This document shows positions 25,596 to 33,291 of a stretch of DNA of 34,439 bases, in pieces. Every line of letters begins with the position of its first letter. Within the stretch, counting starts at the first letter, position 1. The notes beneath the pieces were generated by a model. The model did not search any database. It was not told the origin of the DNA and was given only the letters and a program-made list of their open reading frames with translations. The stretch is from an uncultured Dorea sp. (GTDB taxonomy: Bacteria > Bacillota > Clostridia > Lachnospirales > Lachnospiraceae). A program made the translations under genes and the position numbers. The stretch covers positions 1-34,439 of the forward strand of contig CAJUFA010000033.1 of assembly GCA_910585725.1 (NCBI GenBank). The letters run 5' to 3'.

Positions 25596-26879
25596 ATGGC
25601 ATTAGATAAGAGAAGAATAGGAAGAAGGATACTGATTACTGTCGTTGCCGGTTCTTTGATCGTGACGCCCGCTATGGCGGCTCCGTCGGTTGATAAGTTA
25701 AAAGAGAATAAAGCGGCGAAGCAGAACGAAGTGAACTCACTGCAGCAGGAATTGACAGATATTATGACAAAACTGGGCGTCCTGGAAGAAGATCTGATTA
25801 AAAAAGGGGAAGAGATCACTCAGGCGGAAGAAGACCTGGTGTCGGCAGAGAAGAAAGAGAAAGAGCAGTATGAGGCTATGAAGCTTCGTATTAAGTACAT
25901 GTATGAAGAGGGAAATTCGACGGCGATTGAGACACTGGTCAGCGCAAAGAATTTCACGGATCTGGTAAATAAAGCTGAATATGTCCAGAACGTACATAAG
26001 TATGACAGAGAGCAACTGAATGAATATGTAGAGACGAAGCAGGAGATCTCTGACTTAAAGACATCGCTGGAAGAAGACCAGAAAGCGATGATGTCTTTGC
26101 AGACCGAATATGAGGAGAAAGAGACAGAATTAAGTACGACGATCGAGACAAAGCGTGCAGAAGTTGCGGATTTGGACGTTCAGATTCAGGCGGCGGCGGA
26201 AGCGGCGGCAAGAGAGGCTGAAGAAAGAAGACGCCGGGAAGAGGAAGAGCGCAGGACGCGGGAAGAAGCGGCCAATCGCAATAGAAATAACGGCAATACA
26301 GAGAACAGTACTGCTAACGACAATGGAAATAACGGCAATACAGGAATCGGTATCGCCGACAGTACTTCCAATGACGGCAATACTAATACCTCTGCCGATA
26401 ACGGTAATGCGAACGCTCCTGTGGATAACGGCAATACGGATACCTCTGCCAATACGAATAATAATAATGAGACTGCTAATAATAACAATAGTACTGCGGC
26501 AGATAATAACAGCGCTCCTTCGACCGGCGGTGCGGACACAGGAAACACGTCTGCAGCTCAGGCGATCGTAAGCGCGGCGTACAGTCAGCTGGGAGTTCCT
26601 TATGTATGGGGCGGTTCGATGCCGGGACAAGGACTTGACTGTTCCGGACTTGTGCAGTATTGTCATTCTGTCGCGGGAATCAGCGTCGGGCGTACGTCAC
26701 AGGTTCAGGGCGGCGGAGGAAAAGCGGTGAGCAATCCTCAGCCGGGAGATGTAGTATGTTATGGAAGCCATGTAGGGATATACTTAGGGAACGGACAGAT
26801 GATCCATGCGCCTCGTACAGGAGACGTGGTGAGAGTAGCCAGTGTATATGGATCTCCCTGGTATAGACGTTATTGGTAA
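25596..26879 (+). CDS. Secreted NlpC/P60 peptidoglycan hydrolase, PcsB-like, Asn-rich linker
   Basis: 427 residues. A signal peptide (RRILITVVAGSLIVTPAMA, cleavage expected after AMA) is followed by a long coiled coil (about 35-215) similar to PcsB/CwlO proteins, a low-complexity Asn/Gly/Thr/Asp linker (about 225-310), and a C-terminal NlpC/P60 domain with nucleophile C349 (LDCSGLVQYCH), H392 (SHVGIYLGNG) and third residue H404 (QMIHAP). The domain cuts D-Glu to diamino-acid bonds in peptidoglycan stems; the coiled coil in related proteins is held by an FtsEX-type activator. The complete triad suggests an active enzyme. A paralogue follows 49 nt downstream. Confidence 0.92.
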   Translation: MALDKRRIGRRILITVVAGSLIVTPAMAAPSVDKLKENKAAKQNEVNSLQQELTDIMTKLGVLEEDLIKKGEEITQAEEDLVSAEKKEKEQYEAMKLRIKYMYEEGNSTAIETLVSAKNFTDLVNKAEYVQNVHKYDREQLNEYVETKQEISDLKTSLEEDQKAMMSLQTEYEEKETELSTTIETKRAEVADLDVQIQAAAEAAAREAEERRRREEEERRTREEAANRNRNNGNTENSTANDNGNNGNTGIGIADSTSNDGNTNTSADNGNANAPVDNGNTDTSANTNNNNETANNNNSTAADNNSAPSTGGADTGNTSAAQAIVSAAYSQLGVPYVWGGSMPGQGLDCSGLVQYCHSVAGISVGRTSQVQGGGGKAVSNPQPGDVVCYGSHVGIYLGNGQMIHAPRTGDVVRVASVYGSPWYRRYW

Positions 26880-26928
26880 TAATATGTTTTGTAAGATTTT
26901 TAAATAGCAAAGATTGACAGGAGAACTT

Positions 26929-28080
26929 ATGAGAAGATTAGGAAGCGCTTTATTAGTTACGGTGTTGACGTGCGGATTACTCGTGACGCCGGTTTTTGGA
27001 GAACCATCTATTGATACATTGAAGAAGAATAAGGATGCGGCGCAGAGTGAAGTGAATTCCCTGCAGAAGAAGCTGACAGAGTTAGTATCAAAGATTAGTG
27101 AACTGGAAGGCGATTTGATAGCAAAAGGGCAGGAGATTACTCAGGCAGAAGAAGATCTCGAAGCCGCGAAAGCCAAAGAGGAAGAGCAGTATGAAGCCAT
27201 GAAGCTTCGCATTAAGTTCATGTATGAAGAAGGAGATGCAAGTGTTATTGAGACATTGGTATCTGCAGAGAATTTTTCTGATCTGATCAACAAGGCGGAA
27301 TATGTTCAGAATATTCACTCTTATGACAGGAATATGCTGAACGAATATGTTGAGACAAAGAAACAGGTTCAGGATCTTAAGACGACTTTGGAGACGGAGA
27401 TGAGTAACCTGGAGGCTTTGCAGGTCGAGTTCGAAGATCAGAAGGATACATTGGACGCTACCATTGAGGATAAGAAAGACGAGATCTCGAATCTGGATGA
27501 ACAGATCCAGATAGCCGTGGCGAAAGCGGCAGAGGAACAGAGGAAGCGTGAAGAAGCGGCTCGCAAGAAAGCGGAAGAAGAGCGTCGGGCAGCAGAAGCA
27601 GCCCGGACGCAGAGAACACAGACACAGACGCAGACCCCAGGAGGCACAACGACGGCGGGTGATTCTGGTTCTGCGGCGGATTCAACCAGTACTGACACGG
27701 GCACAGGCACAGGCACGACTGCGCCGACACCGGAAGCAACAGGCGGTAATACTTCTGTCGCACAGACGATTGTGAGCGCGGCGTACAGCCAGTTGGGAGT
27801 TCCTTATGTATGGGGCGGTTCGACGCCGGGAAAGGGGCTTGATTGTTCCGGACTTGTGCAGTATTGCCACGCGGTTGCCGGTATCTCCTTACCACATTAT
27901 TCTGAATCACAATACGCAGGCGGTAAGAAAGTTTCTTCACCGCAGCCGGGAGATATCTGCTGGAAACCGGGGCATGTGGGAATCTATATCGGTAACGGAC
28001 AGATGATTGAAGCGCAGCAGACAGGAACGAATATCATGATCAGCCCTGTGAGGGCCCAGGGATACGCCAGATACTGGTAG
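26929..28080 (+). CDS. Secreted NlpC/P60 peptidoglycan hydrolase, PcsB-like, paralogue
   Basis: 383 residues from ATG at 26929, chosen because AGGAG lies 6 nt upstream; the in-frame TTG at 26914 precedes that site. Same plan as the preceding gene: signal peptide (LGSALLVTVLTCGLLVTPVFG), coiled coil about 25-205 highly similar to the paralogue, a shorter Ala/Glu/Arg then Gln/Thr-rich linker, and an NlpC/P60 domain with C306 and H349. The third triad position is E361 (QMIEAQ) where the paralogue has His. The pair arose by tandem duplication, and the linkers diverged most. It ends before a strong terminator. Confidence 0.92.
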   Translation: MRRLGSALLVTVLTCGLLVTPVFGEPSIDTLKKNKDAAQSEVNSLQKKLTELVSKISELEGDLIAKGQEITQAEEDLEAAKAKEEEQYEAMKLRIKFMYEEGDASVIETLVSAENFSDLINKAEYVQNIHSYDRNMLNEYVETKKQVQDLKTTLETEMSNLEALQVEFEDQKDTLDATIEDKKDEISNLDEQIQIAVAKAAEEQRKREEAARKKAEEERRAAEAARTQRTQTQTQTPGGTTTAGDSGSAADSTSTDTGTGTGTTAPTPEATGGNTSVAQTIVSAAYSQLGVPYVWGGSTPGKGLDCSGLVQYCHAVAGISLPHYSESQYAGGKKVSSPQPGDICWKPGHVGIYIGNGQMIEAQQTGTNIMISPVRAQGYARYW

Positions 28081-28108
28081 ACAACCGTTTTGAATAGTAA
28101 TGATATAA

Positions 28109-28190
28109 TAGATTCCATGGTAGATTCCATAGTAATTTCAATTAGTTTTATATAGTTTTATATTGTTTCAGATTGTTTTGTATTGTAGAA
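28109..28190. repeat. Short-period T-rich repeats between the NlpC gene and rpsB
   Basis: TAGATTCCAT occurs twice (28109-28118, 28121-28130). From 28141 a T-tract motif of the form ATTAGTTTTA recurs in a near-exact 10-nt register five times. The helical-turn phasing would bend DNA; no gene is seen here. Confidence 0.5.
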
Positions 28191-28215
28191 AAAGCCTTGC
28201 ATTTGCAAGGCTTTT
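28190..28215 (+). terminator. Terminator of the NlpC/P60 pair
   Basis: Perfect 12-bp stem AAAAGCCTTGCA / TGCAAGGCTTTT with a TT centre, ending in T. It overlaps the -35 region of the rpsB promoter. Confidence 0.85.
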
Positions 28216-28225
28216 GTGCTATTAT
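28197..28225 (+). promoter_or_regulatory. Putative rpsB-tsf promoter overlapping a terminator
   Basis: -35 TTGCAT (28197-28202) lies in the top of the terminator hairpin; 17 bp; -10 TATTAT (28220-28225). This would leave a 5' leader of about 130 nt before the rpsB ATG. No start codon or known leader motif is recognised in that leader. Confidence 0.5.
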
Positions 28226-28365
28226 GAAAAAGTCGCAAAAATCACGCATTTGTTTGCCCGAGAGGGTGCCGGAATTCTGTTGCATAATTTGCAGTGAATT
28301 ATGTTAGCTGGTTTCGAGGGCTTACACATATGCGGAAGTAAAAAACCAAGATGGAGGAAAGAACT

Positions 28366-29112
28366 ATGAGCGTTATTTCAATGAAGCAACTTTTAGAAGC
28401 AGGTGTTCACTTTGGACATCAGACGAGAAGATGGAATCCTAAGATGGCTCCATATATTTATACGGAGAGAAATGGAATCTATATCATCGACTTGCAGAAG
28501 TCTGTAGGTATGGTGGACGAGGCTTACCAGGCAGTATCTGATATTGCGGCAGACGGCGGTACGATATTGTTTGTTGGAACCAAGAAGCAGGCGCAGGACG
28601 CGATCAAGGCAGAAGCAGAGCGCTGCGGAATGTATTATGTAAACGAGAGATGGCTTGGAGGTATGCTGACGAACTTCAAGACAATTAAGAGTAGAGTTGC
28701 TCGTTTGAAAGAGATCGAGAGAATGTCAGAGGACGGAACTTTTGAGGTATTGCCGAAGAAGGAAGTTATCCAGTTAAAGAAGGAATGGGAAAAGTTAGAG
28801 AGAAACTTAGGCGGAATCAAAGAGATGAAGCAGCTTCCGGATGCAATCTTCGTAGTTGATCCTAAGAAGGAGAGAATCTGCGTGCAGGAAGCGCATACAT
28901 TAGGTATTCCGTTGATCGGTATCGCCGATACAAACTGTGATCCGGAAGAGCTGGATTATGTAATTCCGGGAAATGATGATGCGATCCGTGCAGTTAAGTT
29001 AATTGTGTCTAAGATGGCTGATGCCGTGGTTGAGGCAAATCAGGGAATGACCGGAGACGACGGGCTGTATGAAGAAGCAGCGGCGGAAGAGTCTTTTGAA
29101 ACAGAGGAGTAG
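28366..29112 (+). CDS. rpsB: Small ribosomal subunit protein S2
   Basis: 248 residues from ATG at 28366, which follows GGAGGA; an in-frame ATG at 28351 contains that site and is rejected. The start MSVISMKQLLEAGVHFGHQTRRWNPKM and the segment NERWLGGMLTNFKTI are diagnostic of S2, as is IPLIGIADTNCDPEELDYVIPGNDDA. S2 sits at the head/body junction of the 30S subunit and needs S1 or an equivalent for assembly. The C-terminal tail is acidic (Glu-rich). The classic rpsB-tsf operon follows. Confidence 0.98.
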   Translation: MSVISMKQLLEAGVHFGHQTRRWNPKMAPYIYTERNGIYIIDLQKSVGMVDEAYQAVSDIAADGGTILFVGTKKQAQDAIKAEAERCGMYYVNERWLGGMLTNFKTIKSRVARLKEIERMSEDGTFEVLPKKEVIQLKKEWEKLERNLGGIKEMKQLPDAIFVVDPKKERICVQEAHTLGIPLIGIADTNCDPEELDYVIPGNDDAIRAVKLIVSKMADAVVEANQGMTGDDGLYEEAAAEESFETEE

Positions 29113-29162
29113 ACATATAGATAATTCCTTAGATGATGATCAGAATTTAGGAGGAGATAGAC

Positions 29163-30098
29163 ATGGCTATTACAGCTAGTATGGTAAAAGAGTTAAGAGA
29201 GCAGACCGGTGCAGGTATGATGGACTGTAAGAAAGCGCTGACCGAAACAGACGGCGATTTTGAGAAGGCGATTGAGTTCCTGCGTGAGAAGGGACTTGCG
29301 ACCGCACAGAAAAAAGCGGGAAGAATTGCTGCAGAGGGTATCGTTTCAACGACGATTAAGGATGGAGATAAGGTGGCTGCAATCGCTGAGGTGAATGCAG
29401 AGACAGACTTCGTGGCTAAGAATGATGTATTCAGAACATACGTAAAGGAAGTAGTGGAACAGGCCGCCGATACAGAGGCTGCTGATATTGAGGCATTCAA
29501 GGCGGAGCCATGGGCGCTGGATACTTCTGTAACCGTTGCCGAGAAATTGGCTGCGATGATTGCTAAGATCGGTGAGAACATGAACATCAGAAGATTCGAG
29601 AAGATCGTATCCGAGGATGGTATCGTAGTATCTTATATTCATGCGGGCGGTAAGATCGGCGTGCTCGTTGAGGCTAAGACCGATAATAATTCTGATACTG
29701 TGAAAGAAGCGCTTAAGAATATTGCTATGCAGATCGCTGCGCTGAGTCCTAAGTATGTGTCTACGGATGAAGTTCCGGAGGATTATAAAGAGCATGAGAA
29801 GGAGATTCTTATGGCGCAGGCTAAGAATGATCCGAAGAATGCTAATAAGCCGGAAAATATCATCGAGAAGATGATTGCCGGACGTCTGAGCAAAGAACTG
29901 AAGGAAGTATGTCTGTTAGAGCAGGAATATGTAAAGGCTGAGAACAAAGAGACTGTTGCGAAGTATCTGGAGGCAGTTTCTAAAGAAGTCGGTTCCGAGG
30001 TTGTTTTGAAGAGATTTATTCGCTTTGAAACAGGTGAGGGTCTTGAGAAGAAGAATGAAGACTTTGCGGCGGAGGTTGCGGCGCAGATGAATCAGTAA
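29163..30098 (+). CDS. tsf: Elongation factor Ts
   Basis: 311 residues. It is the nucleotide exchange factor that reloads EF-Tu with GTP. The N-terminal UBA-like module (VKELREQTGAGMMDCKKAL) and the core motif (AEVNAETDFVAKNDVF) are canonical; the C-terminal part contains the usual dimerisation and EF-Tu contact regions. AGGAGG lies just upstream, 50 nt after rpsB. The length is normal and the gene is followed by a strong terminator. Confidence 0.98.
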   Translation: MAITASMVKELREQTGAGMMDCKKALTETDGDFEKAIEFLREKGLATAQKKAGRIAAEGIVSTTIKDGDKVAAIAEVNAETDFVAKNDVFRTYVKEVVEQAADTEAADIEAFKAEPWALDTSVTVAEKLAAMIAKIGENMNIRRFEKIVSEDGIVVSYIHAGGKIGVLVEAKTDNNSDTVKEALKNIAMQIAALSPKYVSTDEVPEDYKEHEKEILMAQAKNDPKNANKPENIIEKMIAGRLSKELKEVCLLEQEYVKAENKETVAKYLEAVSKEVGSEVVLKRFIRFETGEGLEKKNEDFAAEVAAQMNQ

Positions 30099-30123
30099 AC
30101 TTCTGAGAAGAATTGATTTACGA

Positions 30124-30172
30124 ACCCCTGAAAATCCCATAGAATGGGCATTTTCAGGGGTTTTTTGCGTTC
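30124..30172 (+). terminator. Terminator of rpsB-tsf
   Basis: ACCCCTGAAAAT (from 30124) pairs with ATTTTCAGGGGT, with an inner CCCAT/ATGGG extension, and ends in a run of T. It marks the left edge of the relic region. Confidence 0.92.
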
Positions 30173-30220
30173 TTAGGAGAGGTTCATAACTTATCGTAAA
30201 TTACCGTATTTTGAGTGCCG

Positions 30221-30270
30221 ATTTGGGGGATTTTGGGGGGAAGAGTTGGGGGAAAGGGTATCCCCCAAAT
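30221..30270. repeat. Inverted repeat enclosing a G-quadruplex-type motif
   Basis: Perfect 10-bp arms ATTTGGGGGA (30221-30230) and TCCCCCAAAT (30261-30270). Within it the + strand has G runs of 5, 6, 5 and 3 separated by 5, 7 and 3 nt. The surrounding stretch 30180-30540 has no supportable gene. Confidence 0.7.
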
Positions 30271-30548
30271 GGTGTGTGAAAGTTTGCCTCGTTCTTTTCG
30301 TAAAAGGAGAGAAGTTTGCTTGCCGTTTCTGGACGTAGATTTACATGGATTTTCTCTAAATGGTGTTAGGGTGCGTAATCTGTTATATCTTATCAGTAAG
30401 CGACACAAAACATACCGTAGTGAATCTTCCCCAGTCAGTTGATATACTTTCCTTATATCAGGTAGTGTCAAGTAATCTATGAAAAACTGAGCCAGAAAAA
30501 TAGGCTCACCCGAACCTTGAAAACTGCAGATATTGGTGATTTAAGACC

Positions 30549-30660
30549 TTGGGGCGTTGCCCCAAACCCCACAAGGGACCAGTCCCTTGACCCATTTTCG
30601 GGCTCTGCCCGAACCCGTCCTCGCCGGAAGGCAGGAAAAGGGCGCAGTTGCCCCCTTTTC
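30549..30660. repeat. Cluster of four short GC-rich hairpins
   Basis: Hairpins at 30549-30565 (TTGGGGC / GCCCCAA), 30573-30588 (AAGGGAC / GTCCCTT), 30597-30613 (TTCGGGC / GCCCGAA) and 30635-30660 (GAAAAGGG / CCCTTTTC). I recall similar strings from Firmicutes conjugative elements, but cannot verify this here. Confidence 0.7.
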
Positions 30661-30749
30661 TGCTTGACAGGATAATCCGTGAGCCTTATGTCAATAGACT
30701 TTCGCGGCATATCCTCACCGCCTGGCGACGGTTCCGGTATTCCACGGTT

Positions 30750-31154
30750 CTATTGACAACAGCTCCGCTCCGGTGTGGCAGTACCGTTTTTCTGCATATT
30801 CAGAATGGTCTGCTGGCCAAGGAAGATGAGAAGCTGCCACTTGCCCGGCATGTTGTCGGCGCCCTGCAGCATTTCCACCTTGTTAAGGACTTTGTAGTTA
30901 TTGTGTTTATGTGGGCGCAGAAAGTTGTAGTAAGCGACCCAGAGTGCCAGGTTATAGTTGGCCCCGTCGATGTTGTCAAAGCCGTTTGTATGACGGTAAG
31001 AAGCCTTGTAGGTGCGGTTGAGCCGCTCGATCATCTGCTTAAACGGGCGGTGTTCTGTTGAGACGGCATCATCATTGGTAAGTCCGATGACCTGGGTGAC
31101 TTTGAAGGTGTAGAGCAACTTTTTACGGTAGCCAAAAAAACACGATCGCAACAA
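30750..31154 (-). pseudogene. C-terminal remnant of a DDE/rve-type transposase
   Basis: The minus frame reads VIGLTNDDAVSTEHRPFK, then QMIERLNRTYKASYRHT and LALWVAYYNFLRPHKHN. This is the last third of an integrase-core transposase; the Glu in QMIERLNRTYK is the expected third catalytic residue of the DDE triad. The first two Asp residues and the N-terminal DNA-binding part are missing: the homology fades upstream of about 31120 and no matching frame follows. No terminal inverted repeats are recognised around it, so it is a decayed fragment and not an active IS. The exact IS family cannot be named with confidence. Confidence 0.75.
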
Positions 31155-31221
31155 ATTATTTTCTTTAAATGCAGATTATTAAAGCACAAAACATCAGATA
31201 CGTAAAGGCGATAGCATAATA

Positions 31222-31341
31222 GTTCTTAATCGCTTGTCTATACTCATACATAAAGATGCTGGAGTTGCAAGGACTGCGTAGCAGCTTGTTTATCCTTGCA
31301 ACTTTTGCAGCTTTATGGCACACTCCATTAGCGATAAGAAC
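31222..31341. repeat. 120-bp nested inverted repeat (large structured element)
   Basis: Outer arms GTTCTTAATCGCT (31222-31234) and AGCGATAAGAAC (31330-31341), one bulge. Inner arms 31250-31273 and 31293-31316 match at 20 of 24 positions, including a perfect GTTGCAAGGA / TCCTTGCAAC. The apex holds CTGC-GTA-GCAG. No coding potential; it could be a structured RNA, a MITE-like or an att/oriT-like element. Confidence 0.75.
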
Positions 31342-31529
31342 ATGCAGTTTACCTACTTGGACATGGAGATTTTAATTTGTTGTTTATGGATACGACAATG
31401 TGTCGTTCTACAGTCAAATTCCAGCGGGGAATCACCATATATATCCGTCAGGCTATATTATCTGCCAAATTACTCCGATGTTTAGAAAAGGATTCCGCTA
31501 TAGTGAAGCCTCTGGCTTCATCATAATGC

Positions 31530-31596
31530 ATTTCACAGCAACAGATAAACATTTCACAGCAATCAAGTTGTTTTGGCGTTTTGGACAGGCTATAAT
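31530..31596 (+). promoter_or_regulatory. Promoter with LytTR-type direct repeats
   Basis: ATTTCACAGCAA occurs at 31530-31541 and 31551-31562, a 21-bp period as for AgrA-like LytTR regulators. The second copy ends 5 bp before the -35 TTGTTT (31568-31573), followed by 17 bp and -10 TATAAT (31591-31596). It lies just ahead of a dead response-regulator gene. Confidence 0.65.
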
Positions 31597-31633
31597 AAAA
31601 AATCTGTTTTGATGATGACTAGGAGGTGGTACA

Positions 31634-31917
31634 TTGATCCATATTGCAATCTGTGACGATGAAAAACAGATGTCCGATCATATAAGGTCAATGGTCTCTG
31701 ATTTTTTTGTAAAAAGAACAGAGAGATCAGCCTCCGGACGTTTTTAAGCGGCGAAGAGCTGCTGAACTACGACGGGCAGATTGACATCCTGTTTCTGGAT
31801 ATCCAGATGAAGGATATCGACGGTATGGAAACAGTAAGTATTTCCTTTGTTTTTGTGTTGGTAATTCATTATTGCAAGAACAGGAAGGGAAGAAAGAAAC
31901 CAAAAAATCAGAGTTAG
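31634..31917 (+). pseudogene. Truncated and frameshifted LytTR/AgrA-type response regulator
   Basis: TTG at 31634 after AGGAGGTGG starts a receiver domain IHIAICDDEKQMSDHIRSMV. The frame is lost near 31705-31715, a T7/A5 region, and would end at 31747. One frame over, it continues SLRTFLSGEELLNYDG, DILFLDIQMKDIDGMETV, with the phospho-acceptor Asp in LFLDIQ. After METV (about 31830) the receiver sequence stops and an unrelated hydrophobic segment (ISFVFVLVIHYC) runs to TAG at 31915. The rest of the receiver and the LytTR DNA-binding domain are absent. The family is inferred from the CDDE start and the direct repeats upstream. Confidence 0.75.
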
Positions 31918-32007
31918 ATTTTCTTATTGTCATCAACGATAAGGGGATTAACCGCCGACAGAATCATTCTGTCTGGTAGGAGATAGTAAATAAGTAGGAG
32001 GACAAAA

Positions 32008-32541
32008 ATGATTCAATTAGTCAGACCAACAGAAGAGTTGAAAGAACAGGCACTCGAATTCAAACAGGAATTTTTTGATCATGGGGAATTCGTTATTAAC
32101 GGAAGTGAATTATTTGATAAAACGGATGATTATACAGAATGGTGCAGATCCATAGACGCAAACACGAAAGAGGAAACGGTTAGTCCCGATTGGGTTGTGA
32201 CAGACACGTTCTTTGCCGTCGATGATAACGAAAGAATTGTAGGAATCATTGATTTAAGGCATACGCTTAACGACTTCCTGAAGGATCTCGGAAACTGCGG
32301 TTATAGCGTTCGGCCGTCAGAAAGAAGAAAAGGTATTGCTACGGAAATGCTGCGGCAATTATTGGATGTTGCAAAAAAGGCAGGGATGAAAGAACTGCAT
32401 CTTTCCGTGGAAAAGAATAATGAACCTTCGGTAAAGACAATTATCAGGAACGGCGGAGTGTTTGATCGAAGCTTTGAATTTGACGGAGAACAGGCGGATA
32501 TTTATAGAATCGCGGTAAATTCTGAAATTGGATTTTTATAG
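32008..32541 (+). CDS. GNAT family N-acetyltransferase
   Basis: 177 residues. Acetyl-CoA loop ERRKGIA in GYSVRPSERRKGIATEMLRQLL, then LHLSVEKNNEPSVKTIIRNGG, a standard GNAT core ending with the small-molecule-type strand. Substrate unknown. ATG at 32008 follows AGGAGGAC. It is the first gene of a four-gene cluster that follows the relic region. Confidence 0.85.
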   Translation: MIQLVRPTEELKEQALEFKQEFFDHGEFVINGSELFDKTDDYTEWCRSIDANTKEETVSPDWVVTDTFFAVDDNERIVGIIDLRHTLNDFLKDLGNCGYSVRPSERRKGIATEMLRQLLDVAKKAGMKELHLSVEKNNEPSVKTIIRNGGVFDRSFEFDGEQADIYRIAVNSEIGFL

Positions 32542-32558
32542 AAAGACGGGGTAAAGCA

Positions 32559-33257
32559 GTGAATATTGATTCATATTCCTCAATGCAAAATTTAAATCGT
32601 GCTGCCATAAAGCATGTGTCTGATACAATGAAAACCGGAATGAGCCTGCCATATATCAAGAAATTGTGTGAAGATTATTTGTTGGAAAATGGTGCAGACT
32701 CGTTTTGGTATTGGGATGTTGGCGCTTTTATTTTTGCCGGAGATGAAACGGCTCTTTCTGTTTCAGGAAAAGATTATCAAGCGGCGGATAGAATCATACA
32801 GAAAGATGATATTATCACTATCGATCTGAGCCCCCAGAGAAATAATATTTGGGGAGATTATGCAAGAACACTTGTATTTGAAGACGGCGTATTATGTGAT
32901 GAAATCGAAAAAATAAAAAGAGACGAGTGGCGGAATGGATTGCAGATGGAAGAATACCTGCATCAGGCTCTGGTTGATGTGGGGGCGCCGGATATGACAT
33001 TTGAAGAATTATACTATTACATGAATGAGTTGATTGTAAAAGAAGGATTTATAAACTTGGATTTCCTTGGCAATCTGGGACATTCCATTGTAAAAAATAA
33101 GAAGGATAGAATATATACAGAAAAAGGGAACCGGAAAAGATTATCAGATGTCAGGATGTTTACCTTTGAACCGCATATCAGTATTCCTAATTCCCAATAT
33201 GGATATAAAAAAGAAGATATCTATTATTTCGAGAACGGGAGATTAATTAGATTATAG
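32559..33257 (+). CDS. M24-family metallopeptidase-like protein (methionine aminopeptidase fold)
   Basis: 232 residues from GTG at 32559. The pita-bread metal ligands are all placed: D89 (ITIDLSPQ), D100 (WGDYARTL), H175 (GNLGHSIV), E204 (FTFEPHIS) and E219 near the end. It is short and lacks the MetAP S1-pocket signature, so it is more likely a dipeptidase-like member than a housekeeping methionine aminopeptidase. Downstream of the GNAT gene by 17 nt, so probably the same transcript. Confidence 0.8.
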   Translation: MNIDSYSSMQNLNRAAIKHVSDTMKTGMSLPYIKKLCEDYLLENGADSFWYWDVGAFIFAGDETALSVSGKDYQAADRIIQKDDIITIDLSPQRNNIWGDYARTLVFEDGVLCDEIEKIKRDEWRNGLQMEEYLHQALVDVGAPDMTFEELYYYMNELIVKEGFINLDFLGNLGHSIVKNKKDRIYTEKGNRKRLSDVRMFTFEPHISIPNSQYGYKKEDIYYFENGRLIRL

Positions 33258-33291
33258 ATAACGCACTGCGAACAGGGAGGAAGAGAAATTT

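Noticed and set aside
26130..26666. Long minus frames opposite the Asn-rich linker
   Set aside because: They are shadows of the repetitive linker of the first NlpC/P60 gene.
30184..30471. 95-codon minus frame over the G-rich palindrome
   Set aside because: Pro/Leu/Arg-rich translation of low-complexity DNA with no recognisable domain.
31400..31612. 70-codon + frame in the relic region
   Set aside because: It crosses the direct repeats and promoter, has no ribosome binding site and resembles no family.
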